Origin: Diaporthe sp. PMI_573
Lineage: Eukaryota; Ascomycota; Sordariomycetes; Diaporthales; Diaporthaceae
Reading direction: 5' to 3'
DNA length: 64,000 nucleotides
NCBI GenBank assembly: GCA_021399435.1
Contig: JAJTUP010000123.1
Coordinates: 1-64,000 of the forward strand
Position 1 is the first letter of the stretch. Each line of letters opens with the position of its first letter. Shown here in pieces: positions 55,620-64,000 of this stretch. The notes beneath the pieces were generated by a model. It had not been told where the DNA came from and made no database searches. It worked only from the letters and a program-made list of their open reading frames with translations. Both the position numbers and the translations under genes were made by a program.

Positions 55620-57608
55620 ATGGAAGCCTCAACTCCTTCCTTTCTCATCAATCAATTGTCCAACCCTCCAGTTCTGACGCAGGACGATATCAGCCAGTCG
55701 GGGTCGTATCAAGAACCTCAACTTTTTGAGTCTAGGGCAAATCACCCAGCTATCAACTTAAAAGGAATCTTATCCTTAAACCTTCCAACGACATATTCAC
55801 CTCCAACCAACGAAGTCTTCAACCCGCCCGCGGGATCGGTGGCGGCTCCAGCCACATCCTCGTCTGAAAAAGGAGCCGATCACCAAGACAACATAGCGAA
55901 CCTCAACAACTTTGACAGCTTTGGCGATTGGCTTAGAGATACTGAATTCGACGATCTTATAAACACACAATTTGCGAGCCAGAGTACTGCTCCTGACTCC
56001 AGCGAGCACACATCTTTGGAAATGCTGCCAACATCAACGGAATCTATCGCTGCGTCGGATGAGCGAACAAATGAATGCTCGCTTGTCGAGCAGACAAGCG
56101 AGAACAACACTATTCACGTCGCCGGGGAAAATGCTGATCAGCTCACATCCCCAAGTACCCCTGAAGACACAACGTCTGTGCGTAGTGGAGGACGAGCGGT
56201 CCGAGGCGGACGAGGTGGACGAAGGGGACGAGGGGGACGAGGGGGAGGGAAGGGCCGACAGGGACGTTGCGGAAGCGGTGCAAGTTCTCCGCCCCGTCCT
56301 CAAATACCTGAAACACCCAAAGCCGTTGCGCACAACGCTACCCCTCCCGCCATTGCTAATCGGACCCGAAGCAAGGGTGCAAATGTGGACCCAAAGAAAC
56401 GAAAGGCGGGCGAGCAGCTGGCTCTGTCGAGTAAAAGAGCGGCGGTTGAACACGGAGAAACGGTGGCTAAACTCAGTCATTACTCTCAACAGCCTGTCCA
56501 ACAACCGCTGTCACCTTCAACAACCAGCCCTCTACATGATGGGAGACTCTCTGTTTCGCAGGTCGAGACTGAGCGTGACGTCGACGACGAATTCCTTAAC
56601 AACCTTGATGCGGATGATCTCCTGGACGACAAACTCATCAGTCATTCCTTCAAGAAACTGGCCGATATGGTCCCATGTACCGTCAGAGTTATAGACTCCC
56701 GTGGGAAAGCTGTGCCTGACTCCGACTATAGCTGGCACCAGTGTGCCAACTCAAAAAGTGCCACTAAGCCAATCACCCTAGTTCCCGTTCCCATCAAGCC
56801 TTCCGATTCTTCTTTGGGCCACTGGGTCCTGGCTGTGCTTGATTCCAATGGAGTAAGGCTCTTGGATTCACTGCCGGCTGTGGAACACACAAGGGCTGCC
56901 ACAGAGAAGATCGGGACACTATTTCACGGGACGTCTACCCTGACGGGACCCATCACGGAGGTCCGTGGACCACGAGCATCAAGTGAGAATTCTGGCATTG
57001 CTATCTTTTGGAGTGCTGTCTACGTCATCGGGCTGTCCCATGGGTTCAAAATACATCTGCCAGAGACTTTCGATCCCGCACCTTGGAGAATCGCCATGGC
57101 CTCATTTCTGAGAGCAACTGCAGGACAGAGTTACAACATTCCCTGGTCCCATGACACCAAATCGCTTACTGTCACCCTGGGCGACAAACAAATAGTACAA
57201 CGCCTGCTATCATCCTTTAGCACTGGTACCGAAACTTTGACGATCAATCCAGATTCTTTCATAGAGGATCTCCGCAAGCAGATATCATTGACAGAGCAGA
57301 CAAAGAAGGACGTAAAGGTGAAGAAGACTGGGGTGTTGCGTTCTATCCACATGTTTCTAGGCGGCCTGATGGAAGCTACCGCAAAGGAGAAAGCCCTGCT
57401 GGAAATGAAGGAGAAAGACTACCAAGCTTGTGTCGAAAAGATTACTGAAATTGAGAAGTTTTGGGGAGAAAGTAAGATGGCTCGTCTTGCACACGAAAAT
57501 GTACAGCAGGTACAAGCATGCGAGGGAGTCAGGAAAGATATGGCCGTTAAGACAAGCAAAGTCGTCGAAGACCTCGATCATGGTATCAAAGAGCTCGAAA
57601 ATACTTGA
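55620..57608 (+). CDS. RGG-rich protein with Ulp1-like domain, catalytic Cys replaced
   Basis: 662 residues in one exon. The N-terminal half is disordered and Ser/Thr-rich. Residues about 190-220 form an RGG box ([20 protein letters not shown]), a typical RNA-binding element. Residues about 390-490 resemble a C48 (Ulp1/SENP) protease: GHWVLAVLD carries the His (401) and LLDSLP the Asp (416). In the segment where family members have DCG the protein reads ENSGIAIFW, with Ser 458 in place of Cys. So it probably binds a SUMO/ubiquitin-like partner or is dead as a protease (inference). The last 100 residues are a charged coiled coil ([20 protein letters not shown]). It converges on and overlaps the HSF-like frame. 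Confidence 0.6.
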   Translation: MEASTPSFLINQLSNPPVLTQDDISQSGSYQEPQLFESRANHPAINLKGILSLNLPTTYSPPTNEVFNPPAGSVAAPATSSSEKGADHQDNIANLNNFDSFGDWLRDTEFDDLINTQFASQSTAPDSSEHTSLEMLPTSTESIAASDERTNECSLVEQTSENNTIHVAGENADQLTSPSTPEDTTSVRSGGRAVRGGRGGRRGRGGRGGGKGRQGRCGSGASSPPRPQIPETPKAVAHNATPPAIANRTRSKGANVDPKKRKAGEQLALSSKRAAVEHGETVAKLSHYSQQPVQQPLSPSTTSPLHDGRLSVSQVETERDVDDEFLNNLDADDLLDDKLISHSFKKLADMVPCTVRVIDSRGKAVPDSDYSWHQCANSKSATKPITLVPVPIKPSDSSLGHWVLAVLDSNGVRLLDSLPAVEHTRAATEKIGTLFHGTSTLTGPITEVRGPRASSENSGIAIFWSAVYVIGLSHGFKIHLPETFDPAPWRIAMASFLRATAGQSYNIPWSHDTKSLTVTLGDKQIVQRLLSSFSTGTETLTINPDSFIEDLRKQISLTEQTKKDVKVKKTGVLRSIHMFLGGLMEATAKEKALLEMKEKDYQACVEKITEIEKFWGESKMARLAHENVQQVQACEGVRKDMAVKTSKVVEDLDHGIKELENT

Positions 57609-58172
57609 AGCTTCGATGCTGCGGGAAGTTGGAGGAACGCGAGAACGAGAGCCGGGTGGCAAGAACGATTTGTTCCGTGCCATATGTGGATCGGTCTCGA
57701 TGGAGGCTGGAAGAGTGAATAACCCTAATTTATCTTCGTCGAATATGTACGCACCGTGGACCTCAGCAAGTGGAGCAGCGGGGAAATAGGTGATCAGACC
57801 CATGCACTGGTCCCCACCGTGAAAAGCGCGAACGTCGGCCCACTGCAGCGGCAGGGAGCTCCCCTCCTGCCGGGCTAGATTGACGAGGTGGTCAGACAGG
57901 ACTGTAACTAACTGTCGCCGCCAGAGCCGGGTCGCTCTCTTCCGCTCCCTGGCCCAGCTCAGCCCGACTCGCTTGCGAAACCCGTATATGTTTAGCTGGC
58001 GGACAAACGAGGCGTAGTTGTTGTGCTTGAACATCTCGGGTATCAGCTTCTTCGCGAATTCCTCCTCGTCGAGCACGATGAACGAAAATTTATACAAGGC
58101 GCTAGAAACTGGTGCAAATAGTTTTGAGGCCGTTCCCTTTCCTCTTTGAATCCGTGACAGCATGTCTAACAC
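57357..58172 (-). CDS. HSF-type DNA-binding protein, boundaries uncertain
   Basis: The minus-strand frame holds a heat-shock-factor-type domain: [20 protein letters not shown], then [20 protein letters not shown]. The N-terminal helix is degenerate ([15 protein letters not shown]), with a stop just upstream of a possible acceptor (CCTCAG), so the true start may lie in an exon further up. After the domain is a basic stretch ([15 protein letters not shown]) and a part of unknown fold. The last 80 codons are antisense to the Ulp1-like gene and are probably not real coding sequence; a splice or stop near 57600 is likely. The usual trimerisation zipper is not evident. Confidence 0.55.
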   Translation of the reverse strand: MLDMLSRIQRGKGTASKLFAPVSSALYKFSFIVLDEEEFAKKLIPEMFKHNNYASFVRQLNIYGFRKRVGLSWARERKRATRLWRRQLVTVLSDHLVNLARQEGSSLPLQWADVRAFHGGDQCMGLITYFPAAPLAEVHGAYIFDEDKLGLFTLPASIETDPHMARNKSFLPPGSRSRVPPTSRSIEASSIFELFDTMIEVFDDFACLNGHIFPDSLACLYLLYIFVCKTSHLTFSPKLLNFSNLFDTSLVVFLLHFQQGFLLCGSFHQAA

Positions 58173-58311
58173 TTTTACAAGGCTGAGGAGGCGTCACCCA
58201 TGCACCTAGGCAAGCATTGTCTTTTTTGCCAGCCTCTCGTCCGCATACCTGTCCCCAGATGAACCAGTTGCGTGTGAATCCTCCAGAGTAAATGTAATGA
58301 GAGAGGCATTT

Positions 58312-58682
58312 TTAATGATCGGCAGAGCTGTCCTCATCAACGTCTTCTTCCCATTCTCCTTGGGCGCCAACAGTTTTAGTTGGATGATGAATTTCTGGCA
58401 ATGGATATGTGAGCATCTAAAAATCAATTAGCGCCAAACGTTGATAATCAACGCGATGTCTGGACTAACAATGTCGCTCAGAGGCGGCGGCCACCTTTTA
58501 TTCTCTGGGTTCGAGGAAAACACATAAAACTTTCCATTCTTGTGAATGGCAAGAAACACCTCCCCCCCACATTGAGTATGAAGTCCTTCTACCTTTTTCA
58601 TAATCGTTCGTAGCCGCTTTCGAAACATCTCACGTTCACGCTTAATTCTTTTCACCACTATTCTTCGAGCTTCTGGATCCAT
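58312..58682 (-). CDS. Mini MADS-box-like protein
   Basis: Exon 1 58682-58470 and exon 2 58416-58312, phase 0, with a 53-nt intron (GTTAGT donor, TTTTTAG acceptor), give 105 residues. The start is basic (RRIVVKRIKREREMFRKRL), then IMKKVEGLHTQCGGEVFLAI and GKFYVFSSNPENKRWPPP, matching the order K-R-x-x-LxKKxxEL-C-x-V-GK-YxFSS of fungal SRF/MADS proteins. It ends with an acidic tail (GEWEEDVDEDSSADH). There is no K-box or activation domain. It lies 139 bases upstream of the HSF-like frame, same strand. From 58683 to 59020 there is no gene. Confidence 0.55.
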
Positions 58683-59020
58683 TTGGAGGGTGGTATGAGC
58701 AATGATGCAACACCAGTTTGTAAGTCAAACTTGCTAAACAGTGGCACCGATCGTGTCAATAGTAAAAGACCGCTCTCCTGTTAATCAAGGAGTATATACT
58801 GTACTACGGGACTCCCATATTTATGTTTAAGGAATTAGGTACATTTAGTTCTGCAACGATGAGAAAAGTACTATCGTGTAGGATGTTGTAGAAACACACT
58901 TCAATGGGTACTTGTTTGGGTATATTTCCATGTACTATGCAGTACTTCGAAATTTTATCAAAGTACATTACTAGCTGTTCAAAAGGGGCTCACGGTTGTG
59001 CCCTTCGCAGTAAACTCCCT

Positions 59021-59037
59021 AACGTAGGTGGACAGTC
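59021..59037. repeat. Pogo-type terminus stub next to a hAT end
   Basis: ACGTAGGTGGACAGTC, preceded by TA (59019-59020), is identical to the first 16 bases of the inner pogo element at 9231. It is cut off by the hAT element starting at 59038. No further pogo sequence follows on either side. Confidence 0.5.
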
Positions 59038-59273
59038 CAGCGCTCTCAACAAGACAAGCCTAACCAAGACAAGACAAGCCAAGTCAAGTCAAGCCAAGTC
59101 AAGATGACCATCTTATCAATCAAGACGGCTTTTCTAGCTGGCTTGACTTGTCTTGATACCGGCTTGGTAAGCAGGGACCCTATGGTGGTCATAGCACACG
59201 GTGGCTTGGATGGTAAAATTCCTGCTGGCACGGCCAAAAGTTAGCCCCGAGCACCACGCTCATCACCGTCAAC

Positions 59274-60926
59274 ATGTCGGATATTGACGATACCTCTTCG
59301 GTGGTCGCCCTCTCGGAAGCAGTTACCGAGACGGCCAGCCAGCCCTCGACCCTGAACACGAGACCCGCCGCAGCCGGAAGCACCGCGTTTGCTACTTTTC
59401 GCGGGGGACGGTCCGTTGCCGACCAGCTCCGAGATATCGACACCGACGAGATCCGTACCGAAGTTAGCTTGATGAGCAAGATCAAGATCCAACGCCAAGA
59501 TTACGTGCCGACCGAGTGGCTACACAGGAAAAAGAGGGGGAGGAAGTCGCCTATCGATCCGTATGGCCGGCGGCTCACCAAAGTCGTTGGAAATAGAGAG
59601 AAGGGAGACTTCTGGCTTTGCAACCAGTGTGATAACAAGAAGGAAATATCGCTATACGCCCTCGTCAACGGCGGCACAAGCGGAGCGCTCAGGCACTTAA
59701 GGAAAGATCACCATCTTCTTGTTGGCGAGGTAGACAGCGAGACTACAGAGTCTGAGCCGCCTCGCCGGCGTCAACGCCAGAGAACTGTACTCGACTTGCA
59801 AAAGCAAGCCGTAGACCGGTTAGCTATTCCGAAGTCGAAGGCAGAGCTGTTCAAGGATCTACTGCTCCGTTGGATTGTAGATGCCGATATACCCTTCTCG
59901 GCCGTCGAACACCCTGACTTTCGGGAGCTTCTCGGCTTGTTGAACGAAGAACTCGTTGACGAACTTTTGCCTCGCAGTGGCGTTACAATTCGATCGTGGT
60001 TAGAAGCAGAGTACCAGTCGCAAAAAGAGCTATTGAGAAGTAAGCTTGCCACCTCTCTATACAAGAAGCATCTCACCTTCGATCTTTGGACTTCTCCTCA
60101 AGAATACGCGCTTCTCGGCGTGACTGTTCACTTCACAGACGCGTTAAAAAGACCGCAGACGTCGCTTTTGGCATTGAGGCGGCTCCGCGGCGCGCACTCT
60201 GGTGAAAATATCGGTCCAACGTTGCGTGAAGTACTCTCGGAGTACGAGATCTCTGCAGACGAGTTAGGTTATTTCACGTGCGACAACGCCGACGCAAATG
60301 ACAGCGCAGTCAACGAAATTATCGCCGCTCTTTTACCTGACGTTCAGCCGCAGGAGCGTAGAATTCGCTGTACCAATCACATCTACAACCTCGGCGCAAC
60401 GAGTTACCTCGAGGGGAAGCTCAAAGACGTGCTTAAGAGCCTCGAATCGCAACCAGCGGAACAAGCAGCCCTTCAAAAGATCCTCGACTTCCTCGAAGAA
60501 TGGCGGCCAACAGGCGCATTCGTCAGGATTCACAATCTTCAAGGCTGGGTCCGAAGGTCTTCGCAACGCCGAGAGGGCTTCCTTCAATACGCGCAAGGGA
60601 AGCTTAGCGAGGAGGAAGTCGACGAATTCGGCGAAGTCCTGTGGGAAGTTAGCCAACTAATGCTCCTCCAAGACAACGATACTCGATGGAATTCCTTTTT
60701 CACTGCCGTAGAAAGAGCTTTCCGATTAAAAGACCCGATCGAGATCTACACAACGGTTATGTCTCGCCACGCAGATAAAACGAAGCGGATTCCGGAAGAA
60801 TATCTCCTCTCGCAAGACGACTGGCACGTCTTAGCAATTACTCTTGCGGTACTACTACCGTTTAAAAGGCTAACTAAGTATTTCGAAGGCAGGTTTTTCT
60901 CCCAGCTTTTACAATCGGTTAACTAA
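59274..60926 (+). pseudogene. hAT transposase lacking its C-terminal domain
   Basis: 550 residues from the ATG at 59274. A BED finger (FWLCNQCDNKKEISLYALVN...LRHLRKDHH) and core blocks LTFDLWTSPQEYALLG, LGYFTCDNADANDSA, RRIRCTNHIYNLGA and LLQDNDTRWNSFFTA are present. After KRLTKYFEGR the frame ends at 60926. A possible intron (donor after GGCAG at 60893, acceptor TTTGACAG at 60937) leads only to a short continuation (AAASLFYLVDHLRKQLSEY in one frame). The dimerisation domain with the last catalytic Glu (SAEPERxFS) is nowhere in the element. So it is presumably non-autonomous. Confidence 0.8.
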
Positions 60927-60930
60927 TAAT

Positions 60931-61395
60931 TTGACAGGTCGAGTGCCTCGGTTTGCCGAGGCCGCTGCCTCGTTATTTTACCTCGTTGATCACCTCCGCA
61001 AGCAGCTCTCCGAATACAGTGACTCTGACCGAGTTTTCCCTGGGCCAGAGATCGAGGGGCCGGAGAGAGAGATCCGAGTTGGCGACGCGCCACTACGCTT
61101 TGCTGCCGCACAGGGTTCCTCGCCGCCCTCTTCGCCGCCTGTTTCACCACCTGCTGCTCAATCTCAGCGACCCCAGCGCAACGTGGGCTTACCTCACAAA
61201 TACCGGGATTCCGTGATTGACCTTCCGGGGCGGCCAGTCGGATCGATCAACCCACCCGTAGCGTTAGAGGACTCCGGTGCCGAAGAAGTACTCGAGAAGT
61301 CAAATGTATTGACCAGTACGGTATTCATCGTTTTCCCAGGTTCATCCATCGCTTTTTGTCACAGGGACCTGTACCCAAGCCCAGTTTACCATTGA
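60931..61395 (+). other. Open frame after the truncated transposase
   Basis: The frame reads FAEAAASLFYLVDHLRKQLS, which could be transposase, then a Pro/Ser-rich linker and RPQRNVGLPHKYRDSVIDLP, which looks like the linker region of a retroelement polyprotein. I cannot assign it to one family. It may mark the junction between hAT sequence and inserted foreign DNA. Confidence 0.3.
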
Positions 61396-61702
61396 ACCCA
61401 GGTACCAGCTACCTGCATCGCGATTGGTCGTTCTATCGAGTCTTGGTTTCGATAGATATCGAATCTACGGAAGGCACATTCTTGTTTGTTTGTTTGTTTG
61501 ATTCATAGTCTGTCCCAGCCGCCCTATCGAGTGAGACTCTGGGCTACTAGAATAAGTGTTGTCTATTCTTTCTATCTATTGCAGCAGGCACAGGCTATTT
61601 ATAGCTGTGCCTGCTGTCTCCCTACTGCTTAACGCCATTGGCTGCCTGGTAGGCAGCCTCCTCGGTGGCGTTCCTGCCTAGCAGGCAGTCAACTCAGTGA
61701 CA
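61357..61702. repeat. Possible solo LTR
   Basis: The block starts TGTCACAGGG and ends GTGACA, an inverted TGTCAC/GTGACA pair as in many LTRs. It contains a TATTTATAG promoter-like motif (61607) and a (TTTG)4 run. No second copy or target duplication was found in the window, so the call rests on the ends alone. Confidence 0.3.
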
Positions 61703-62205
61703 CGTGACCTTGGATCCAACTTATCGGCAGCTATGCAGCGTTCCGCTATAAATACAGGTGCTCCCGCTTCTTGCTTCCAGAAAATAGTCCAGTCCTGCAA
61801 GATATGTCCCGCTGCTTCACACCAGGTCATTCGTGCATGCTGTGCTTCCCCTTTGCTCGTAGCAGTTGCATCTACTAATAGTCCCAATATCTGTTCTGTG
61901 TCTATGACTTGTCAGGCCCTTTCCGGCCCACCTCTGCTTCTGTATGACAATAATCACTCGTCCGCGCCGGTGTATTGCAGTGTTGTGGACGTTACCCGCG
62001 TGGACTTGATCCACGGGATCCATCCAATCCTTGTTCCGTCTGTCTGTACTGCTATCGCTGGGCTGCCGAGCGCTTTGCTGCCCATTGCAATAGTCGCTTG
62101 TCTGGGTGCGCTGCATGAAGTGCATACGTGACCGTATTGAAAGTACTTGTAGTCTTCGAGGCTTGCTCGTTTGATGTTCTTGGGCCAGTGCTTGCTTGAG
62201 ACCAA
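61678..62205 (-). pseudogene. Unidentified coding debris inside the hAT
   Basis: Two minus-strand frames (62205-61954 and 61887-61678) read VSSKHWPKNIKRASLEDYKY, then later CEAAGHILQDWTIFWKQEAG. They look like pieces of one protein split by a frameshift. I do not recognise it. It may be a captured host gene fragment or part of a retroelement. Confidence 0.3.
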
Positions 62206-62436
62206 CTAGACGCCATCAGCACCCGGACGCGTCGTAAGCGCGTCCTTTGCAGCGATAGCGTGCTAGATGGTGTGCCAGCTGCGTAGTTCGCAGGATATAA
62301 AGTGTCTTCAAAGAGAGTTCTGAGCTGTTGGTGGTGTTTTTACTCTTGTGTGGTGTAGACTTGTTCAGTTGTGTGGAGAATTGAAGTTTGTGACGATAAA
62401 ATGTTAAAAAGGTGTCACTTCCGTCCCGACCAGTCG

Positions 62437-63165
62437 CGTGTCGGCGCTAATCTCGGAAACCGTAAACCGTTGTCGGTCAGGAAACAGAGTATCCAAGTCT
62501 GCTTTCCATCGTGGGCGTACACCAAAAGGGACGCAACTCCCTTTGCCGTACTGTGCCTGTGATGTTTGGTGTTTCGTGAGGCTCGGAGGTTGGTTTCGAC
62601 GCGTCGACGCGTTGTTGACGGAGGTTGATCTTGCTCTTGACGATTGGGTCATGTTGTTGGTGGTCGTGGTAATGTTGTTTCAGTCGTATCCGTCCCTTCC
62701 TCTCCGCTTCTCCATCGCGTACTCCTCGATCTCTGATGCCGTAAACCATTGTCGGGCAGGAAAATGGACTATCCAAGTCCGTTTTCCATCGGGACGCACA
62801 CCAAAGGGGACGCAACTCCCTTTGCCGTACTGTGGCTGTGATTTTGGTGTTTCTTGAGGTCCAAGATTGATTTTCGACGTGTTGAAGCGGTGTTGTCGCG
62901 TTCTGTGCTGTTGTGGCTCTGTTGACGTTTGTTTTGGCGATGTCCGTCATCTCACTCCGGCTCTCCGTCGCGCAATCCTCGATCTCCGATGCCGTAAACT
63001 CTTGTCGGGCAAGAAAATGGAGTATCAAATTCCGTTTTCTATCGTAGGCGTACGCGGAAGGGGCGCAACTCCCTTTGCTGTACTGTGGCTGTAAATGTTC
63101 GGTGTTTCGTGAGGTTCGGGGGTCGATTTTGGCGCGTCGGCTCGTCGGCGCGTTGTCGACAGAAT
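62437..63165. repeat. Three tandem degenerate units of 250-280 bp
   Basis: The landmark CGTAAAC at 62461, 62740 and 62993 is followed each time by TGTCGG(T/G)CA(G/A)GAAA, a divergent middle, then GGGGCGCAACTCCCTTTGC-like text and GTACTGTG(G/C)CTGT. The minus strand of each unit encodes a QYGKGSC...RQxFTxSEI-like peptide, so a coding unit seems to have been tandemly copied. Stops and frameshifts now break it. Confidence 0.65.
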
Positions 63166-63466
63166 ACAACAATCGCGTCGTTGAGCTCCTCCTGGCACTC
63201 GAAGACAGCCAAACTGTTTCTTCGAGAGTTCCCAGCGGACACCACGTGGAGGTGGGAGCTCGTCGTCCGCCAATCTATGGGAGTCTTATTCGATTCTTAA
63301 GATGTCCATCCCTGCTCACGATGGCCGGCCTGCTTACTAACACGTCTTGAATAGGCTTGACAAGATATCAAGTCAAGCCAAGTCAAGTCAAGACAGACCG
63401 CTAAGTTGTCAAGACAAGACAAGCCAGAGCTCTGGCTTGTCTTGTCTTGACTTGTTGAGAGCGCTG

Positions 63467-64000
63467 ACCCACCATCCAGTGTGTGAAGGAAGGGCCCTTA
63501 CGCACGAGTCGGCCGCAGAACAAGCCGAGATGCGCCGGGTGAGGCAGTGTCCGACGACGATTCGGCAGCCCATGCACCAGGCGCGCCAGAAGCACTGCTG
63601 CGTGCCGCGTGCAGCAACGTCGTCGCCAATCTGTTGTGGTCGGAGTGCGGCTTTGTAGAAGAAAGGGTTACAATACAATAAGCATGACTGAGGCTCAAGT
63701 TCGCGCGGCATCGTATTACACGTGTAGATGCTGAAAGCATGTGAAACGCCTTTGCAGGGCATTGGTCAGAATCACCATGTCGGGTGTGTGTGTGCTCGAT
63801 TTAAGTGGGTGCTGCTGTGGGTGGGTGTGGGGCCTCTGACATTGCAGTGCACCTGCTTGCCGTTGCCTGCCTGGACTACGGCAGCTTTCTTCTCCTGATT
63901 TATTAGCGAGACGGCCTCGCGCTTGCCCTTCGCGCCCTCAAGCTCACTCATCTTGCTTCCCTCATTCCCCCTTCATGCCGTTAGATTACGTCGAGGCGCG
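63467..64000. other. Terminal stretch without a supportable gene
   Basis: Only short frames without recognisable motifs, plus a (TG)n run near 63785. It may continue a repeat region beyond the window. Confidence 0.4.

Larger units (their letters stand above)
59038..63466 (+). mobile_element. Long hAT element with extra internal DNA
   Basis: CAGCGCTCTCAACAAG at 59038 is mirrored at the end at 63466. Both ends contain dense AAGTCAAG/CTTGTCTTG subterminal repeats (59050-59160 and 63355-63450). At 4.4 kb it is about 1.3-1.6 kb longer than the other hAT elements here. The transposase occupies only the left 1.7 kb; the right part contains a solo-LTR-like block, unidentified coding debris and a triplicated repeat. 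No 8-bp duplication is seen (GGACAGTC versus ACCCACCA). Confidence 0.8.

Noticed and set aside
55972..56694. 240-codon frame overlapping the Ulp1-like gene in another phase
   Set aside because: Produced by the GGACGAGG repeats that encode the RGG box in the main frame; no independent start context.

Overview
The window is nuclear DNA of a filamentous ascomycete (Pezizomycotina). The evidence is short GT-AG introns of about 45-80 nt with CTAAC/CTGAC-like branch sites, Zn2Cys6 regulators, DUF7924 and DUF3723 proteins, pogo/Fot1, hAT, Ty3-gypsy and Ty1-copia elements, and truncated MFS and phenol-monooxygenase genes. No rRNA, tRNA, CRISPR or telomere repeat was seen. I could not identify the species. 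The repeat load, gene fragments and orphan genes fit an accessory or lineage-specific compartment. Identical LTRs and intact transposase frames argue against recent strong RIP mutation.

Layout. 1-4 kb: a DUF6589 fragment, then a near-intact hAT element (1156-3980), a foldback repeat and a broken gene start. 4.9-6.5 kb: a DUF7924 (PD-(D/E)XK-like) gene. 7.5-18.4 kb: a hAT fragment, then a clean three-layer nest. An outer pogo-like element (8440-18422, TA target) was hit by a second pogo-like element (9231-17361, TA target), which was hit by a chromodomain gypsy element (10929-16729, identical 211-bp LTRs, GCCAT target duplication). Past the outer element is a truncated membrane-protein gene. 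19.3-26.9 kb: a Zn2Cys6 regulator, a PIF1-helicase pseudogene, a two-TM CorA-like protein and a BAH-PHD chromatin-reader gene with a GC-AG intron. 27-31.5 kb: debris of gypsy, ankyrin, copia, DUF3723 and hAT. 32-43 kb: two more hAT transposons and remnants that truncate an MFS gene and a phenol-monooxygenase gene.

43.6-58.7 kb is the most gene-like part. It has a RING-H2 protein, an NmrA-like oxidoreductase, a multi-TM protein with in-frame repeats, and a run of small intron-bearing orphan genes (49.2-53.8 kb) that includes a 181-aa Zn2Cys6 protein. A cluster of three unusual regulator-like genes follows: an RGG-rich Ulp1-like protein whose expected catalytic Cys is Ser, an HSF-domain gene and a 105-aa MADS-like protein. 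59-63.5 kb is a long hAT element whose transposase lacks the C-terminal dimerisation domain and which carries about 2.5 kb of extra DNA, including a triplicated unit.

Exon boundaries below were deduced by eye from splice consensus and reading phase. Family calls rest on motifs I recognise, not on searches.
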